A stretch of DNA of 64,000 bases. It comes from an uncultured Acetatifactor sp. Its GTDB lineage: Bacteria; Bacillota; Clostridia; Lachnospirales; Lachnospiraceae. The stretch is taken from positions 1 through 64,000 of the forward strand of contig CATKXX010000014.1 in assembly GCA_949840935.1 (NCBI GenBank), in the 5' to 3' direction. A program made the position numbers and the translations under genes. Positions 9,914 through 19,448 of this stretch are shown here, one piece after another (positions within the stretch are counted from its first letter, which is position 1; each line of letters opens with the position of its first letter). The notes under the pieces were generated by a model. That model was not told the DNA's origin. It made no database searches and was given only the letters and a program-made list of their open reading frames with translations.

Positions 9914-12292
9914 CTATGCAAAATCTTTCTCTGAAAGTTCACGCCATTCAATCCCACGTCCGTTTAACTTGTACTTCAGCAACTTACTAATACGCTCATC
10001 GCAAGTAATGAAAAATAACTGTTCCATGGTTGCTTTTGACGTCATTTGATACTTAAGTAAATCCATGAACGCAAGCATATTTACATCATCCATACATGCA
10101 GTCAGGTCATCGATAAAAAACACCTTCATCTTTTCACGGTCGTTCCTTGCATTGATACCTGCAAAAAAATGAGCCAACATAAAGACACTAATCTGACCGT
10201 TACTTAAAACATTAACGATATTCTTACCCTTATCATCAACTAATGAAATTCCCTCATTTTTTTGGACAATGTTGATTCCCTCATTAGAATTTAATCTTAT
10301 CAGCTTATTATAGAACTTGCTAAGTGCCGGTCCTACTTTTTCATACTCGTCTTTCGAAAGCTTCTCTATCACATCCCTGATATCGTTTGCTCTCTGAGAT
10401 GCAATCTCTTTCAGCTTCTGAAGTTTTTCTATCTCTGCATCAAGTTTCTGATTCTTCTTATTTTCCTCCTCCAGCTTCTGATTCAGATCAGATAAAGTCT
10501 GATTTGCAAGCATACTGTCGATAGCATTGATCTTTGACACAAGTAAATCATAAGAGAAATCCGAAACGTCAAAAAATCTGGTAATAAGATTTTTCACCTT
10601 TGCAAAGGTCTGTTGCACCGTCTCATTTTCCAACTGGTAACCTAAAACCCCCAAAATCTGCTGATAAGACTCTCTTATTTCTTGCTCTTTGGATTCCTCT
10701 AAAAGTCCCTTCTCTACATCAGCCAGTAAGTTCCCCACATTTTCTGCGGTCAGTTCTTCTACATTGATTGCTTTTTGGATTTCCTGCAATTTCTTAACCT
10801 CATCAAAATATGGCTGTATCTCATTCTTCAGGGTTTTCAAGTCACTAATCTTATTCTCTAAGTTTTTCGTTTCTTTCTCCACTACAGTTTTTGCGCGATT
10901 AATGAGTTTCAGGTAAAGCTTTTCGATCTCTGTCTGTAACAAGGTTTTATCTACTTCTTTTTCCTTTACAGCTTCCCCGTTCTGCCTGATATACTCATCG
11001 GCTTCCTTAAGGATTAAATCTTCCTCCATGGTAGAAAATGACTCTGAACCACAAACGGGACATCGAACAATACCATCCTTTTTAAAAACAGCATCTCTAT
11101 GTTCAATCACCACTTGTTTATTCGCAGAAAGAGAGGATAACAGCTTCAGCATCTTATTATTCTTGGAAAGCAACTCTATCTCGTCAGAAAGATCCTTCAC
11201 CTTTTTCTCTTTCTCTTTAATTTTCCTCTTATCCATATCAAAATCAGATTGCGTGAAGCCACCAATCCCTAAAGCAATCACAGATTCCCCATCCTGGAAA
11301 ATCGTTTCCCTTGAAAGAGACAGCCCCTCCAATTTTCTTAGCTTCGTTTCAAGAATCGTAATCGCATCTGTATTCTTGAAAAAATCAGCTTTCACTGCAC
11401 GTTGAATATGTTCTTCCTTCGTTTCCCAGTAAGAAGCAATTTTCTTGATAACGGACTGCTGGTTTTTCAAAGCTTCATTTTCTACAAGTCTATAAATTCC
11501 TTCTTTCGCCACCTGGTAACCACAATTTTTCACTTCTGTTTTCTGCGCAGTTAACTCCTCTTTATTAAGACCAGCAATCTCCGTCTTCTCATCCGGATAA
11601 AAAACAGTCAAAGGATACGAAACCTGCTTTGCATCCTCACGAGCTTTCGCCAACTGCTTTTCATGATCCTCAATCATCTCCCTCGATACCTTCTGTTTCG
11701 TCTTATCCGCAATATAACGATCCACGTCATCGGCAAAAAGATCCAAATTCTCCGCAATCTGCTTCTGCCCATCATAGTTCGTGATAAACTCACTGAAGAA
11801 ATCGTTTAAGTCCTTTCTCTTTTTGCTTTGGACATTAAATGACTTCTGAACATCACAAAAATGAAAATTATAAAAACTATCTCCTACATATTCCCGGATA
11901 AATGCTTTTGCTATCTCTTCGCTTTCATCAATTGTAACCTTAGATAACCCTGGACTTAATTCATCCTTTGTCTGCTCTCTGCAAAGAATGGTCTCTTTTT
12001 CTCCATCAAATAACCAAAGGACTACCCTGACCTTCGTTTTCGCTCCAGCATCCCGATTCTTTAGGATACCATCCGTATTCATCTTGCGATCAACATCATT
12101 GGTGCTTCTGGTATCAAAAGCAGTTTTTAATCTTCCAATATTGCCCGTCAGACACCACTCAATCGCATCGACCGTTGTCGTCTTGCCAATTCCATTTGCA
12201 GCTGAAAGAAGTACAACCGATTTATCATCAAAATCAATGGTTTTATCGCGAAATCCTCTAAAATTTACCATTTTTATCTTACGAATTATCAT
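9914..12292 (-). CDS. SMC/Rad50-like AAA ATPase, LmuB-like / ABC-3C ATPase
   Basis: 792 aa; NFRGFRDKTIDF and Walker A NGIGKTTTVDAIEW at N-terminus, coiled coil with central CPVC hook (VRCPVCGSESF), LSNGQ signature and Walker B VFFIDDL at C-terminus. Confidence 0.88.
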   Translation of the reverse strand: MIIRKIKMVNFRGFRDKTIDFDDKSVVLLSAANGIGKTTTVDAIEWCLTGNIGRLKTAFDTRSTNDVDRKMNTDGILKNRDAGAKTKVRVVLWLFDGEKETILCREQTKDELSPGLSKVTIDESEEIAKAFIREYVGDSFYNFHFCDVQKSFNVQSKKRKDLNDFFSEFITNYDGQKQIAENLDLFADDVDRYIADKTKQKVSREMIEDHEKQLAKAREDAKQVSYPLTVFYPDEKTEIAGLNKEELTAQKTEVKNCGYQVAKEGIYRLVENEALKNQQSVIKKIASYWETKEEHIQRAVKADFFKNTDAITILETKLRKLEGLSLSRETIFQDGESVIALGIGGFTQSDFDMDKRKIKEKEKKVKDLSDEIELLSKNNKMLKLLSSLSANKQVVIEHRDAVFKKDGIVRCPVCGSESFSTMEEDLILKEADEYIRQNGEAVKEKEVDKTLLQTEIEKLYLKLINRAKTVVEKETKNLENKISDLKTLKNEIQPYFDEVKKLQEIQKAINVEELTAENVGNLLADVEKGLLEESKEQEIRESYQQILGVLGYQLENETVQQTFAKVKNLITRFFDVSDFSYDLLVSKINAIDSMLANQTLSDLNQKLEEENKKNQKLDAEIEKLQKLKEIASQRANDIRDVIEKLSKDEYEKVGPALSKFYNKLIRLNSNEGINIVQKNEGISLVDDKGKNIVNVLSNGQISVFMLAHFFAGINARNDREKMKVFFIDDLTACMDDVNMLAFMDLLKYQMTSKATMEQLFFITCDERISKLLKYKLNGRGIEWRELSEKDFA

Positions 12293-12920
12293 TTTTCAGC
12301 CACCCCTTAATCATTTCGTAATCCTGTTCTCCAAAAGATTTATCCAATACACCCTCTTTTTCGTTTCTTTTCACTCTTTTCCGTTTCTTTTCCATGAGTG
12401 CCAAAAGCCCCTCGTCCTCCGGAAGTAACTGATTCAAGCGCTTCATCTGCTCCTCATCCGGTGCAAATGCATCTGTTGGAATCATATGGAACGGCAATTC
12501 AATCGTTTCGTTATCATCAATCTCAATCTTGTCCTTATCTGTCATATCACCCTTAATGATAATCTTTCTCGATATTAACAAATTACCCTCTGGGCTTCTA
12601 TCTGGAATCCCTTCAGAATAAACAATCAACTGCACAATATTATACTTTAACTTATGAATCGCTTTTGATTTGCCATTAATAATCGTAAACACACGAATTC
12701 GATCATCCCAGTAATCACATAGAGAACCTATTTCCGCCATTCCCCCATCTAGAAGGAAAAATAATTCATCTCTTTGATTACTGATAAAAATACTTAATAA
12801 CTCTTTCGGTTTCTGATCTAAATCAAAAATATCTTCCAGCTTAACTTCATATTCAGAAGCAATATCCCCAACAAGGAGATCTTTATAACCGCTTTTCTTA
12901 AATTCTTCCTGTAAAATCAT
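12279..12920 (-). CDS. Middle component of three-gene ABC-3C/Lamassu-like operon (LmuC-like position)
   Basis: 213 aa from ATG at 12920; starts 3 nt after the nuclease-gene stop and overlaps the ATPase start by 14 nt; family assigned from position. Confidence 0.65.
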   Translation of the reverse strand: MILQEEFKKSGYKDLLVGDIASEYEVKLEDIFDLDQKPKELLSIFISNQRDELFFLLDGGMAEIGSLCDYWDDRIRVFTIINGKSKAIHKLKYNIVQLIVYSEGIPDRSPEGNLLISRKIIIKGDMTDKDKIEIDDNETIELPFHMIPTDAFAPDEEQMKRLNQLLPEDEGLLALMEKKRKRVKRNEKEGVLDKSFGEQDYEMIKGWLKNDNS

Positions 12921-12922
12921 AA

Positions 12923-14461
12923 TTACGTTTCCTCTTTTACACATTTCATAGAAAAAATGCAACTGTTGCAATCCTCCTGTGTGCTCCACTCATCCTCATC
13001 AATTCCAATACAATCCATACACTCAATATAAAAACTATCTTCCCCAAGATCCGCAACCGTTGGATTCTCATTCACGTTCGCCGTACTATAGTTATAATAA
13101 TTTTTACCTCTCATAATTTTGCTATTCTCAAAGAACCATTTTCCAGGTTTTGGTGACACACTCACCATACGTTCCACAATCTTTCGCTTTACACCCTTAA
13201 AATTTCCACCTGCCCGAGGGAGAATCACGCTATGACTTACATACTGATCTTCAGGAAATTTCAGACAAACATAATCAGTTGCTGAAGAATCGATGTAAAA
13301 CAATGGATCAAATATCTCCAAATGAGCAGAAATCTCCGTCTCATTATTCACCTTCTTCTGACAGATGTTTAACATTATCTTCCACAGATACTCCAAAAAA
13401 ACAAGAAAACCCTGTTTGCATTCGGCAACATAGAGCAGTCTATCTTCTACAGGAATCCCTCTGTAACCAGCAATCTTGCTGACATCATCTGTGCTGTATG
13501 TATTCAATAAACGATATTGACCATCCACAGTTTTACCAATTTTATTTATCCATCTCACCGTATTCTGGCAAATCATGTCCAACATGCGTGTCTGTATATC
13601 TGAAAGATCATTACTATTTATAATCTCCCCATACTTCTCACAAACAACGCCCGCCAAATAACTTACAATTGTCTGTTCCGTCTTTGTCTTGACAGATTCT
13701 GTCATATAATGATCAAATTCTTTTCTATCCACTCTCGGCTGGTCAAAAACAGGATCAACTAACGTATAACGTCGCTGTATATACGAAATCGAAAGGCCCA
13801 GCAATATCAACTGCCAATGCTCCTCATCTCCACCCTTAACTGGATTCGGATAAGCCCCAGCCAATGCTTCCATCAATTTCTTTTTGTACCGATCGATGTC
13901 CTGTTGATGCACAATATTAAATCGTTCAATAAACTTATTTAGGGAGTCCTCTGAGGCCATCTCCACAAAAAGATTTTTCTTTTGCAACTCTTTCTTATTC
14001 GTCGTATAAACTTTTGTCTTCAGCCAGTCAGCCGAATCTGCTGCATCTGGATAAGGTACTGACTTTGGAAGCGCATTTCCAAGTCCGATATACGCTTTCA
14101 TTTCATTAAGCGTTGGTTTATCAACATTTGAATTTCTATGAATATAAAGGCTCGGTTTTGCTTTCAAAGTACTCCGAAGCATTTGAAGACGAAGATACTG
14201 ATAATAAAGATCTGTCGAAATAATCTTCATATTTGGAGGTGTCTTCGGATAATATTTTACCTGAATAAACTCAAATGTGCCGTCCTCAAAAAATACATCC
14301 ACATCCTCAAGATATTCTGAACAGACACATTTTACTTGATTTTGAAGCAGACACATAATTGTTACATAATCCTGAAATAAAAATCCCCTGATTTTATCTG
14401 CAGCATCTCTATTCTTATCCCCTTCATACATGACTGATAATTTATCTACTTCTGTGTTCAT
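12923..14461 (-). CDS. Cap4/DUF4297-like nuclease-domain effector (LmuA-like)
   Basis: N-terminus AADKIRGFLFQDYVTIMCLL...EDVDVFFEDGTFEFIQVKYY resembles PD-(D/E)XK Cap4-type domain (E..D...QVK); ATG at 14461, alternative GTG at 14473. Confidence 0.75.
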   Translation of the reverse strand: MNTEVDKLSVMYEGDKNRDAADKIRGFLFQDYVTIMCLLQNQVKCVCSEYLEDVDVFFEDGTFEFIQVKYYPKTPPNMKIISTDLYYQYLRLQMLRSTLKAKPSLYIHRNSNVDKPTLNEMKAYIGLGNALPKSVPYPDAADSADWLKTKVYTTNKKELQKKNLFVEMASEDSLNKFIERFNIVHQQDIDRYKKKLMEALAGAYPNPVKGGDEEHWQLILLGLSISYIQRRYTLVDPVFDQPRVDRKEFDHYMTESVKTKTEQTIVSYLAGVVCEKYGEIINSNDLSDIQTRMLDMICQNTVRWINKIGKTVDGQYRLLNTYSTDDVSKIAGYRGIPVEDRLLYVAECKQGFLVFLEYLWKIMLNICQKKVNNETEISAHLEIFDPLFYIDSSATDYVCLKFPEDQYVSHSVILPRAGGNFKGVKRKIVERMVSVSPKPGKWFFENSKIMRGKNYYNYSTANVNENPTVADLGEDSFYIECMDCIGIDEDEWSTQEDCNSCIFSMKCVKEET

Positions 14462-14587
14462 TAGCACACTCACGGATCGTCCCCTTTCTACGCCGCCTTA
14501 TTAGTATTTATTATATCTATAACCATTTCAATCTTAACCTACATTTCAATATGATCATATTATAAGCGAAAAAAGTCAAAAACACAA

Positions 14588-14626
14588 TAAAAAGCAGACT
14601 GACAAATCATTTCATTTGCCACTCTG
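14588..14626 (-). terminator. Rho-independent terminator after spoVAC
   Basis: Minus strand GCAGAGTGGCAAAT-GAAATG-ATTTGTCAGTCTGC followed by TTTTTATT. Confidence 0.65.
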
Positions 14627-14670
14627 CCTATAATACAAACTCTGCTTCTATGTCTTTTCTGTAACTCTCC

Positions 14671-15144
14671 TCAAAATACTCCAACCATCTTCCCAACCCA
14701 GTACACCATCCCCAGCAGCCAGCTTGCAAAGATCCCATACAGAATCACCGGCCCGGCGATGGTAAAGATCTTACACCCAATTCCAAAGACCTGGCCCTCC
14801 GTCTTGTACTCAATGGCAGGGGCTGCCACCCCGTTGGCGAAACCGGTGATGGGAACCAGGGCTCCCGCGCCGCCCCACTTTACAATCTTAGGATAGATAT
14901 TAAAGCCTGTGAGGAGTACAGACGCCAGTACCAGAAGCAGGGAACACCAGCTTCCCGCCGTCTGTTTATCCAGCCCCATATTTCCCGCATAATTCAGAAT
15001 AAACTGCCCTATGCAGCAGATAATGCCGCCGGTGACAAAAGCCTTGGCCATCTGCAGCCCAAGATTATGGGTGGGGGTGACTTCCTTTACATATTTCTCA
15101 TATTCCTTTTTCTGCTGCTCTTTTTCCTGTATTGTTTCTGCCAT
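14671..15144 (-). CDS. spoVAC: Stage V sporulation protein AC
   Basis: Full-length SpoVAC-like sequence: AKAFVTGGIICCIGQFI...GGAGALVPITGFANGVAAPAIEYKTEGQVFGIG. Confidence 0.92.
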   Translation of the reverse strand: MAETIQEKEQQKKEYEKYVKEVTPTHNLGLQMAKAFVTGGIICCIGQFILNYAGNMGLDKQTAGSWCSLLLVLASVLLTGFNIYPKIVKWGGAGALVPITGFANGVAAPAIEYKTEGQVFGIGCKIFTIAGPVILYGIFASWLLGMVYWVGKMVGVF

Positions 15145-15359
15145 AACCGGCCTCCTTTTCCACTGAATAGACTCCTGGAATCTCTTTGTTCCTGAGCAGG
15201 TGCAAAGGAAATTCCGAAGGCTATCTGACTGACTCCTGGAATCTATGTTCCTGTTTCTGCGGGCCGGCTAATGCCAGCCCTGCATTTTCCTCAGTATGTG
15301 CAAAAGGCCGTTCTTTTATTCCAGTGTAGCTCATCCTGCGAAACTCATACTGCTGCGTC

Positions 15360-15986
15360 TCAGGCTTCCTCCTCTTTTCCCTCACGGCCAGCCGTTGCGA
15401 TCAGCGCCTTATCCACGTCTTCTTCATAATTGCGCATTGCCACCTCGATGGGAGTCGGATCCTTCGTAAGCCGCCTGCCGCCCACATGGTTAAAGAAAAC
15501 AATAATACCTGCCGCCAGGCCCAAGGAGTAAGAGACCTCCAGCGTATTCAGACCCTGGGGCTCCCTGTTCATGACCATCCTGTATACTTCCGTAAACACA
15601 TCGTTGATACCCACATCATTATGGTATGCCATAATAGTAAAAGCCGTCCCAAAAAAGCTTACCAGGCATACCAATGCCGCCTTCAGCCACTGCTGCCAGC
15701 CCTTATGCCTGTCTACGCTGATCCATTCCACCAGAATATCAGGTTCTCCGATGATCTGCACCGTAATACCGGGGCAGGTCACCTCCATCAGCCTTACAAG
15801 CTTTAATGTGCTGATGACACAGCGCCTGGGCTCATTCTTTCCGAAATGATGTATCTTCAACGCCTTCAGCTTTGCCAAGGCAACAGAGTCCGAGCACTGC
15901 AGCTCTCCCACATCGGAGACAAACACATCCTCTGACTGCACCTCCACATTCCTGTCACATTTCAGATACACAGTTATATTAGTCAT
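15360..15986 (-). CDS. spoVAA: Stage V sporulation protein AA
   Basis: SpoVAA hallmarks: FTIMAYHNDVGINDVFTEVYRMV and YSLGLAAGIIVFFNHVGGRRLTKDPTPIEVAMRNYEEDVDKAL. Confidence 0.88.
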   Translation of the reverse strand: MTNITVYLKCDRNVEVQSEDVFVSDVGELQCSDSVALAKLKALKIHHFGKNEPRRCVISTLKLVRLMEVTCPGITVQIIGEPDILVEWISVDRHKGWQQWLKAALVCLVSFFGTAFTIMAYHNDVGINDVFTEVYRMVMNREPQGLNTLEVSYSLGLAAGIIVFFNHVGGRRLTKDPTPIEVAMRNYEEDVDKALIATAGREGKEEEA

Positions 15987-16080
15987 TCCTAATCCTCCCG
16001 CCGTTTACGGTTTCCCAAATTTTCTGCCCCGGTTCTGTCGTGCCTTTTCAGCGTCCGCTGCCAGCATGTGTGCCGCAGCT

Positions 16081-16578
16081 TCAGATTGCTCCATCCGGCG
16101 TGTACTGCCCTCGGGCTGTTCCAGCTGGCATAACATACTTTCAGACTGCCAAGGCAGACGTACTCTGCCCTTAGACTGTCACAGCAAACATGGCACTGCC
16201 CTTAGACTGCCACGGCTGGCTTACACTGCCCTTAGACTATTACAGCTGGCATTCTCTGACTTCAGACTTCCCCAACTGGCGCGCACTGCCCTCAAACTGC
16301 CACGGCTGGCGCGCACTGCCCTCAGACTGCCACGGCTGGCGCGCACTGCCCTCAGACTGCCACGGCTGGCGCGCACTGCCCTTAAACTATTACAGCTGGC
16401 ATTCACTGACTTCAGACTTCCACAGCTGGCGCGCACTGCCCTCAGACTGTTCCAGCAGGCATTCACTGACTTCATGCTGCCACAGCAGGCGCACACTGCC
16501 CTCAGACTGCTCCATCCGGCGTAATATGCTTTCAGACTCCCCGTCGGATGTCCCCTGTCCTCAGGCTTCTCCATCAGG
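16081..16578. repeat. 30-bp minisatellite, about 16 variant units
   Basis: Units such as CTCAGACTGCCACGGCTGGCGCGCACTGCC in strict 30-bp register from 16201 onward; no spacers. Confidence 0.92.
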
Positions 16579-16595
16579 GAAATCCCGTCGTCATC

Positions 16596-17078
16596 TTACG
16601 CCGTCCGGTGAAGCTCTGTAAAGAAATAAATCAGGGAGCCGCAGAGTTTTCCCAACGCCATACTGACAACCGCCAGGCCGATGCCATGGCGGAAAGATAT
16701 TCTTCTCGTCAGAATCGGGATACTGTCCAGCATTTCCGCTATGGCCAGCGCCAGACAGCCGATAAACATGCCTGCGAAAAGGCCGTACACCGCCTGCCAG
16801 AACACACCGATGCCGAGCCACAGCTGCAATTGTTCCGGGAAACGGTTCTGAAGCCATGCCCCAAACTGGCAGTACCGCGCAAAAATGCTTAAGACACAGC
16901 CTGTCAGGGTACCGAATATGACCATTTCTTCATATAATACTACCCTTTTGGAGGTGTGCGTCTTTCCCGCAAACCGGGGCACCAGGCCTACCGCTACCAG
17001 CACGGTAAACACCCCTGCGGAGGACAGCAGGCCATAGCTCGTTCCCAGAATGACTAAAAACAGGGTTTTCATCCGCAA
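16596..17078 (-). CDS. spoVAB: Stage V sporulation protein AB
   Basis: SpoVAB-like: GLVPRFAGKTHTSKRVVLYEEMVIFGTLTG...GMFIGCLALAIAEMLDSIPILTRR. Confidence 0.85.
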   Translation of the reverse strand: MRMKTLFLVILGTSYGLLSSAGVFTVLVAVGLVPRFAGKTHTSKRVVLYEEMVIFGTLTGCVLSIFARYCQFGAWLQNRFPEQLQLWLGIGVFWQAVYGLFAGMFIGCLALAIAEMLDSIPILTRRISFRHGIGLAVVSMALGKLCGSLIYFFTELHRTA

Positions 17079-17145
17079 GCTTCCTTTCTCTGCTTTTGGA
17101 TGATATTGTTAGCGGACTTGAGAGGTTTTATGCACTTACCTGCTA

Positions 17146-19332
17146 TTACTCCAACCCAAACGGAATACCCGCGCCGTTATAAATATTCGCCGCATTTCCG
17201 GTGCAGACAAGCATGATCTCATTTTCCTCCTCCGTCAGATAACCCTTCAGGTCAAAACAGTGCTTTCCCCAGAGGCTGACATCCACGAACCGGCCATTGC
17301 AATAGCATTCCACCATCTCCGTCCCTCTCACACAGAAGCCCATGGTATCCGCCAGATCGGAGGCCTTACAGGAAGCTTTATAGACAGCCTCATTTTCCCG
17401 CTTTTCTGTCAAAGTAAAACGACCTGTCCAGTCAACAAACCCTTCCCGCAGCTTTGCAGGCATCTCCTCCCGCATTTCAACCGCAGAGGCATCTTCCCCA
17501 CCGGATTCCGCCAGAACAAGCAGCACCGTCTCACTGGGATCAAGACACAGCTCGAAGACCGACCTGCCCAGGCTGTAAGCCTCCCCCTTCCAGAGATCCA
17601 CAAGGACAACACTGCCGTCGAAATCCACAGACACCTCCGTCCTGACAGGCGAATCCCCCTCATTTCCCAGAAGATACATAGTACTTCCCGCTTTGGTCAG
17701 GGTACTGAGCCTTATGCTCCTGCACTGATCCCGCAGAGTAATCCCGTTCCTTAATCCCTTCTCTGTCAGAAGCGTTTCCGCCTGACGGACCACCTTTATC
17801 CCCTCCGGCAAACGCTTTTCATACTCCTCCCCCAGGGTATTCAGTATCACATGATACTCATATCCTGCGATGCAGAGCTTTCCGTCTCTGACAGAGGCCT
17901 GATCGAGCAACGCCGCCGGAAGATAATTGAATTCAACCTGGTTCTCGTACAGACAGGCAATTTCTTCGTAGGGAGCCTTATTATTGTCACAGAGCACCGC
18001 CGCCCTGGCACCGTTTATGGAATCCGTCATCAGCCACGACAGCCTCTTAAAATAATCGGAAAACCTGTGGTAATGCTTCCACCAGATATTATTGGGGCCT
18101 ACATCCGGGGGACGCTCCCCCTTCCTCTGCCCCAGCACGCTGTAATAGAAGGCATGGGGTACAAACAGGTTCACTCCTCTTTGACCAAGCCAGTCTATAT
18201 ACCATTTCATATCACCTGCTGTAAAATACCATGGAATATTCTCCCTGCAGCAGACGCCGAAGCATTCGTTGGCATTGCGCCTTCTGCCCAAATGCCGTGC
18301 GATATCCGCCGACAGTTTTGCCTGCACTGAGTCAAACTCCCTCAGGCCGCCTGTCTCGGGCGCCACGCGCCGCATGATCAGATCCTGTCCGGGAATATGG
18401 AAATAAAGCTCCTCCTCAATATCATTGCTCTCCTCCGGATGTCCCATAAGCAGAATACCATGCTTCTCACACCATTCGGACAGCTTCGCATAGAATACAT
18501 CACGCAGCCTTTTCTTGATCAGACTGTGATAGAGTATGACGGTAGGGTTCTGCACGGTAGAGATCACATCTTCCCGGCCTGCCACCGACCCGGTCTTGAT
18601 AAACAGTCCCTCCAATTCTTCCAGTTTACCGCCCGCATCCAGAATATCCTGTTCCATTCCCTGGTACCACTCCCTGTACTGCGCCGCGTTCCTGCCCAGC
18701 GCACAGGGCTCATCCGTAAAGAAAGCGATCACCGTACTGCCGAAATATTCCTTCAGATGCTCATAGTATTTGTCGTGGGTCAGCCGGATATACTCTTCCA
18801 CGGCATCCGGATTCAGAATATCCGCAGACTTCGGCGCCCCCGGCTCTCCGTCATCCTCCCCGAAATGGATTCCCCGGATTGTCCCGCCGGTGAAGCAATA
18901 GACAATCTTTCTTCCGCCGGAAAGCTCTGTGATCACCTTTGCCGACTTCTCCTCCGCCAGCCTTTCGTCCGCCTGTCCTGCCTCCAGAAGCAGGATTCCC
19001 CTGGATGCATATTCAGGATCTGCCGCCACTACCATTCCATGGGCGGAACCGGAAGGATACATTCCCTCATCGATCAGTACCACCTTCATCTCAAGGGAAG
19101 CAGCCGTCTCTACAATAAAACGCACCGCGTCGAAGTACCGGTCAGAAAGGTATGGCATATCCTCTGGAATCCCAATCCTGGGATGCAGTACGATACCGTT
19201 TACCCCCTTCTCCACGTAATCGGAAAGCTGTTTTCTCACCTTCCCCTCATCAAACTCATCATTGAAAAACCAGAATGGAATCGGGGTAAACTCCTTCTCC
19301 GGCTCCAGCATCGCCTTTAATACCTCTGTCAT
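17146..19332 (-). CDS. GH106-like / unclassified glycoside hydrolase
   Basis: 728 aa; PIPFWFFNDEFDEGKVRKQLSDYVEKGVNGIVLHPRIG and LIDEGMYPSGSAHG; rhamnosidase-like barrel by resemblance only. Confidence 0.6.
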   Translation of the reverse strand: MTEVLKAMLEPEKEFTPIPFWFFNDEFDEGKVRKQLSDYVEKGVNGIVLHPRIGIPEDMPYLSDRYFDAVRFIVETAASLEMKVVLIDEGMYPSGSAHGMVVAADPEYASRGILLLEAGQADERLAEEKSAKVITELSGGRKIVYCFTGGTIRGIHFGEDDGEPGAPKSADILNPDAVEEYIRLTHDKYYEHLKEYFGSTVIAFFTDEPCALGRNAAQYREWYQGMEQDILDAGGKLEELEGLFIKTGSVAGREDVISTVQNPTVILYHSLIKKRLRDVFYAKLSEWCEKHGILLMGHPEESNDIEEELYFHIPGQDLIMRRVAPETGGLREFDSVQAKLSADIARHLGRRRNANECFGVCCRENIPWYFTAGDMKWYIDWLGQRGVNLFVPHAFYYSVLGQRKGERPPDVGPNNIWWKHYHRFSDYFKRLSWLMTDSINGARAAVLCDNNKAPYEEIACLYENQVEFNYLPAALLDQASVRDGKLCIAGYEYHVILNTLGEEYEKRLPEGIKVVRQAETLLTEKGLRNGITLRDQCRSIRLSTLTKAGSTMYLLGNEGDSPVRTEVSVDFDGSVVLVDLWKGEAYSLGRSVFELCLDPSETVLLVLAESGGEDASAVEMREEMPAKLREGFVDWTGRFTLTEKRENEAVYKASCKASDLADTMGFCVRGTEMVECYCNGRFVDVSLWGKHCFDLKGYLTEEENEIMLVCTGNAANIYNGAGIPFGLE

Positions 19333-19448
19333 GTCGAACCTCCTTTTTTACTGAAAGATAGTCCCTCGGGGTTTCCCCTGCCCTGCCTCTGCGGCCTATT
19401 TAAAGCCCCTTATTTGGAACCTCCTGAATGAAACGGGCACTGCCTCCT

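Noticed and set aside
16066-16524. 152-aa plus-strand Leu/Ala/Arg repeat protein
   Set aside because: Open only because the 30-bp unit is a codon multiple; no conserved feature beyond the repeat.
16081-16578. Possible CRISPR array
   Set aside because: Units are directly contiguous 30-mers with no unique spacers and no cas genes nearby; it is a minisatellite.
18397-19320. 307-aa plus-strand ORF
   Set aside because: Antisense to the GH106-like gene; no motif support.
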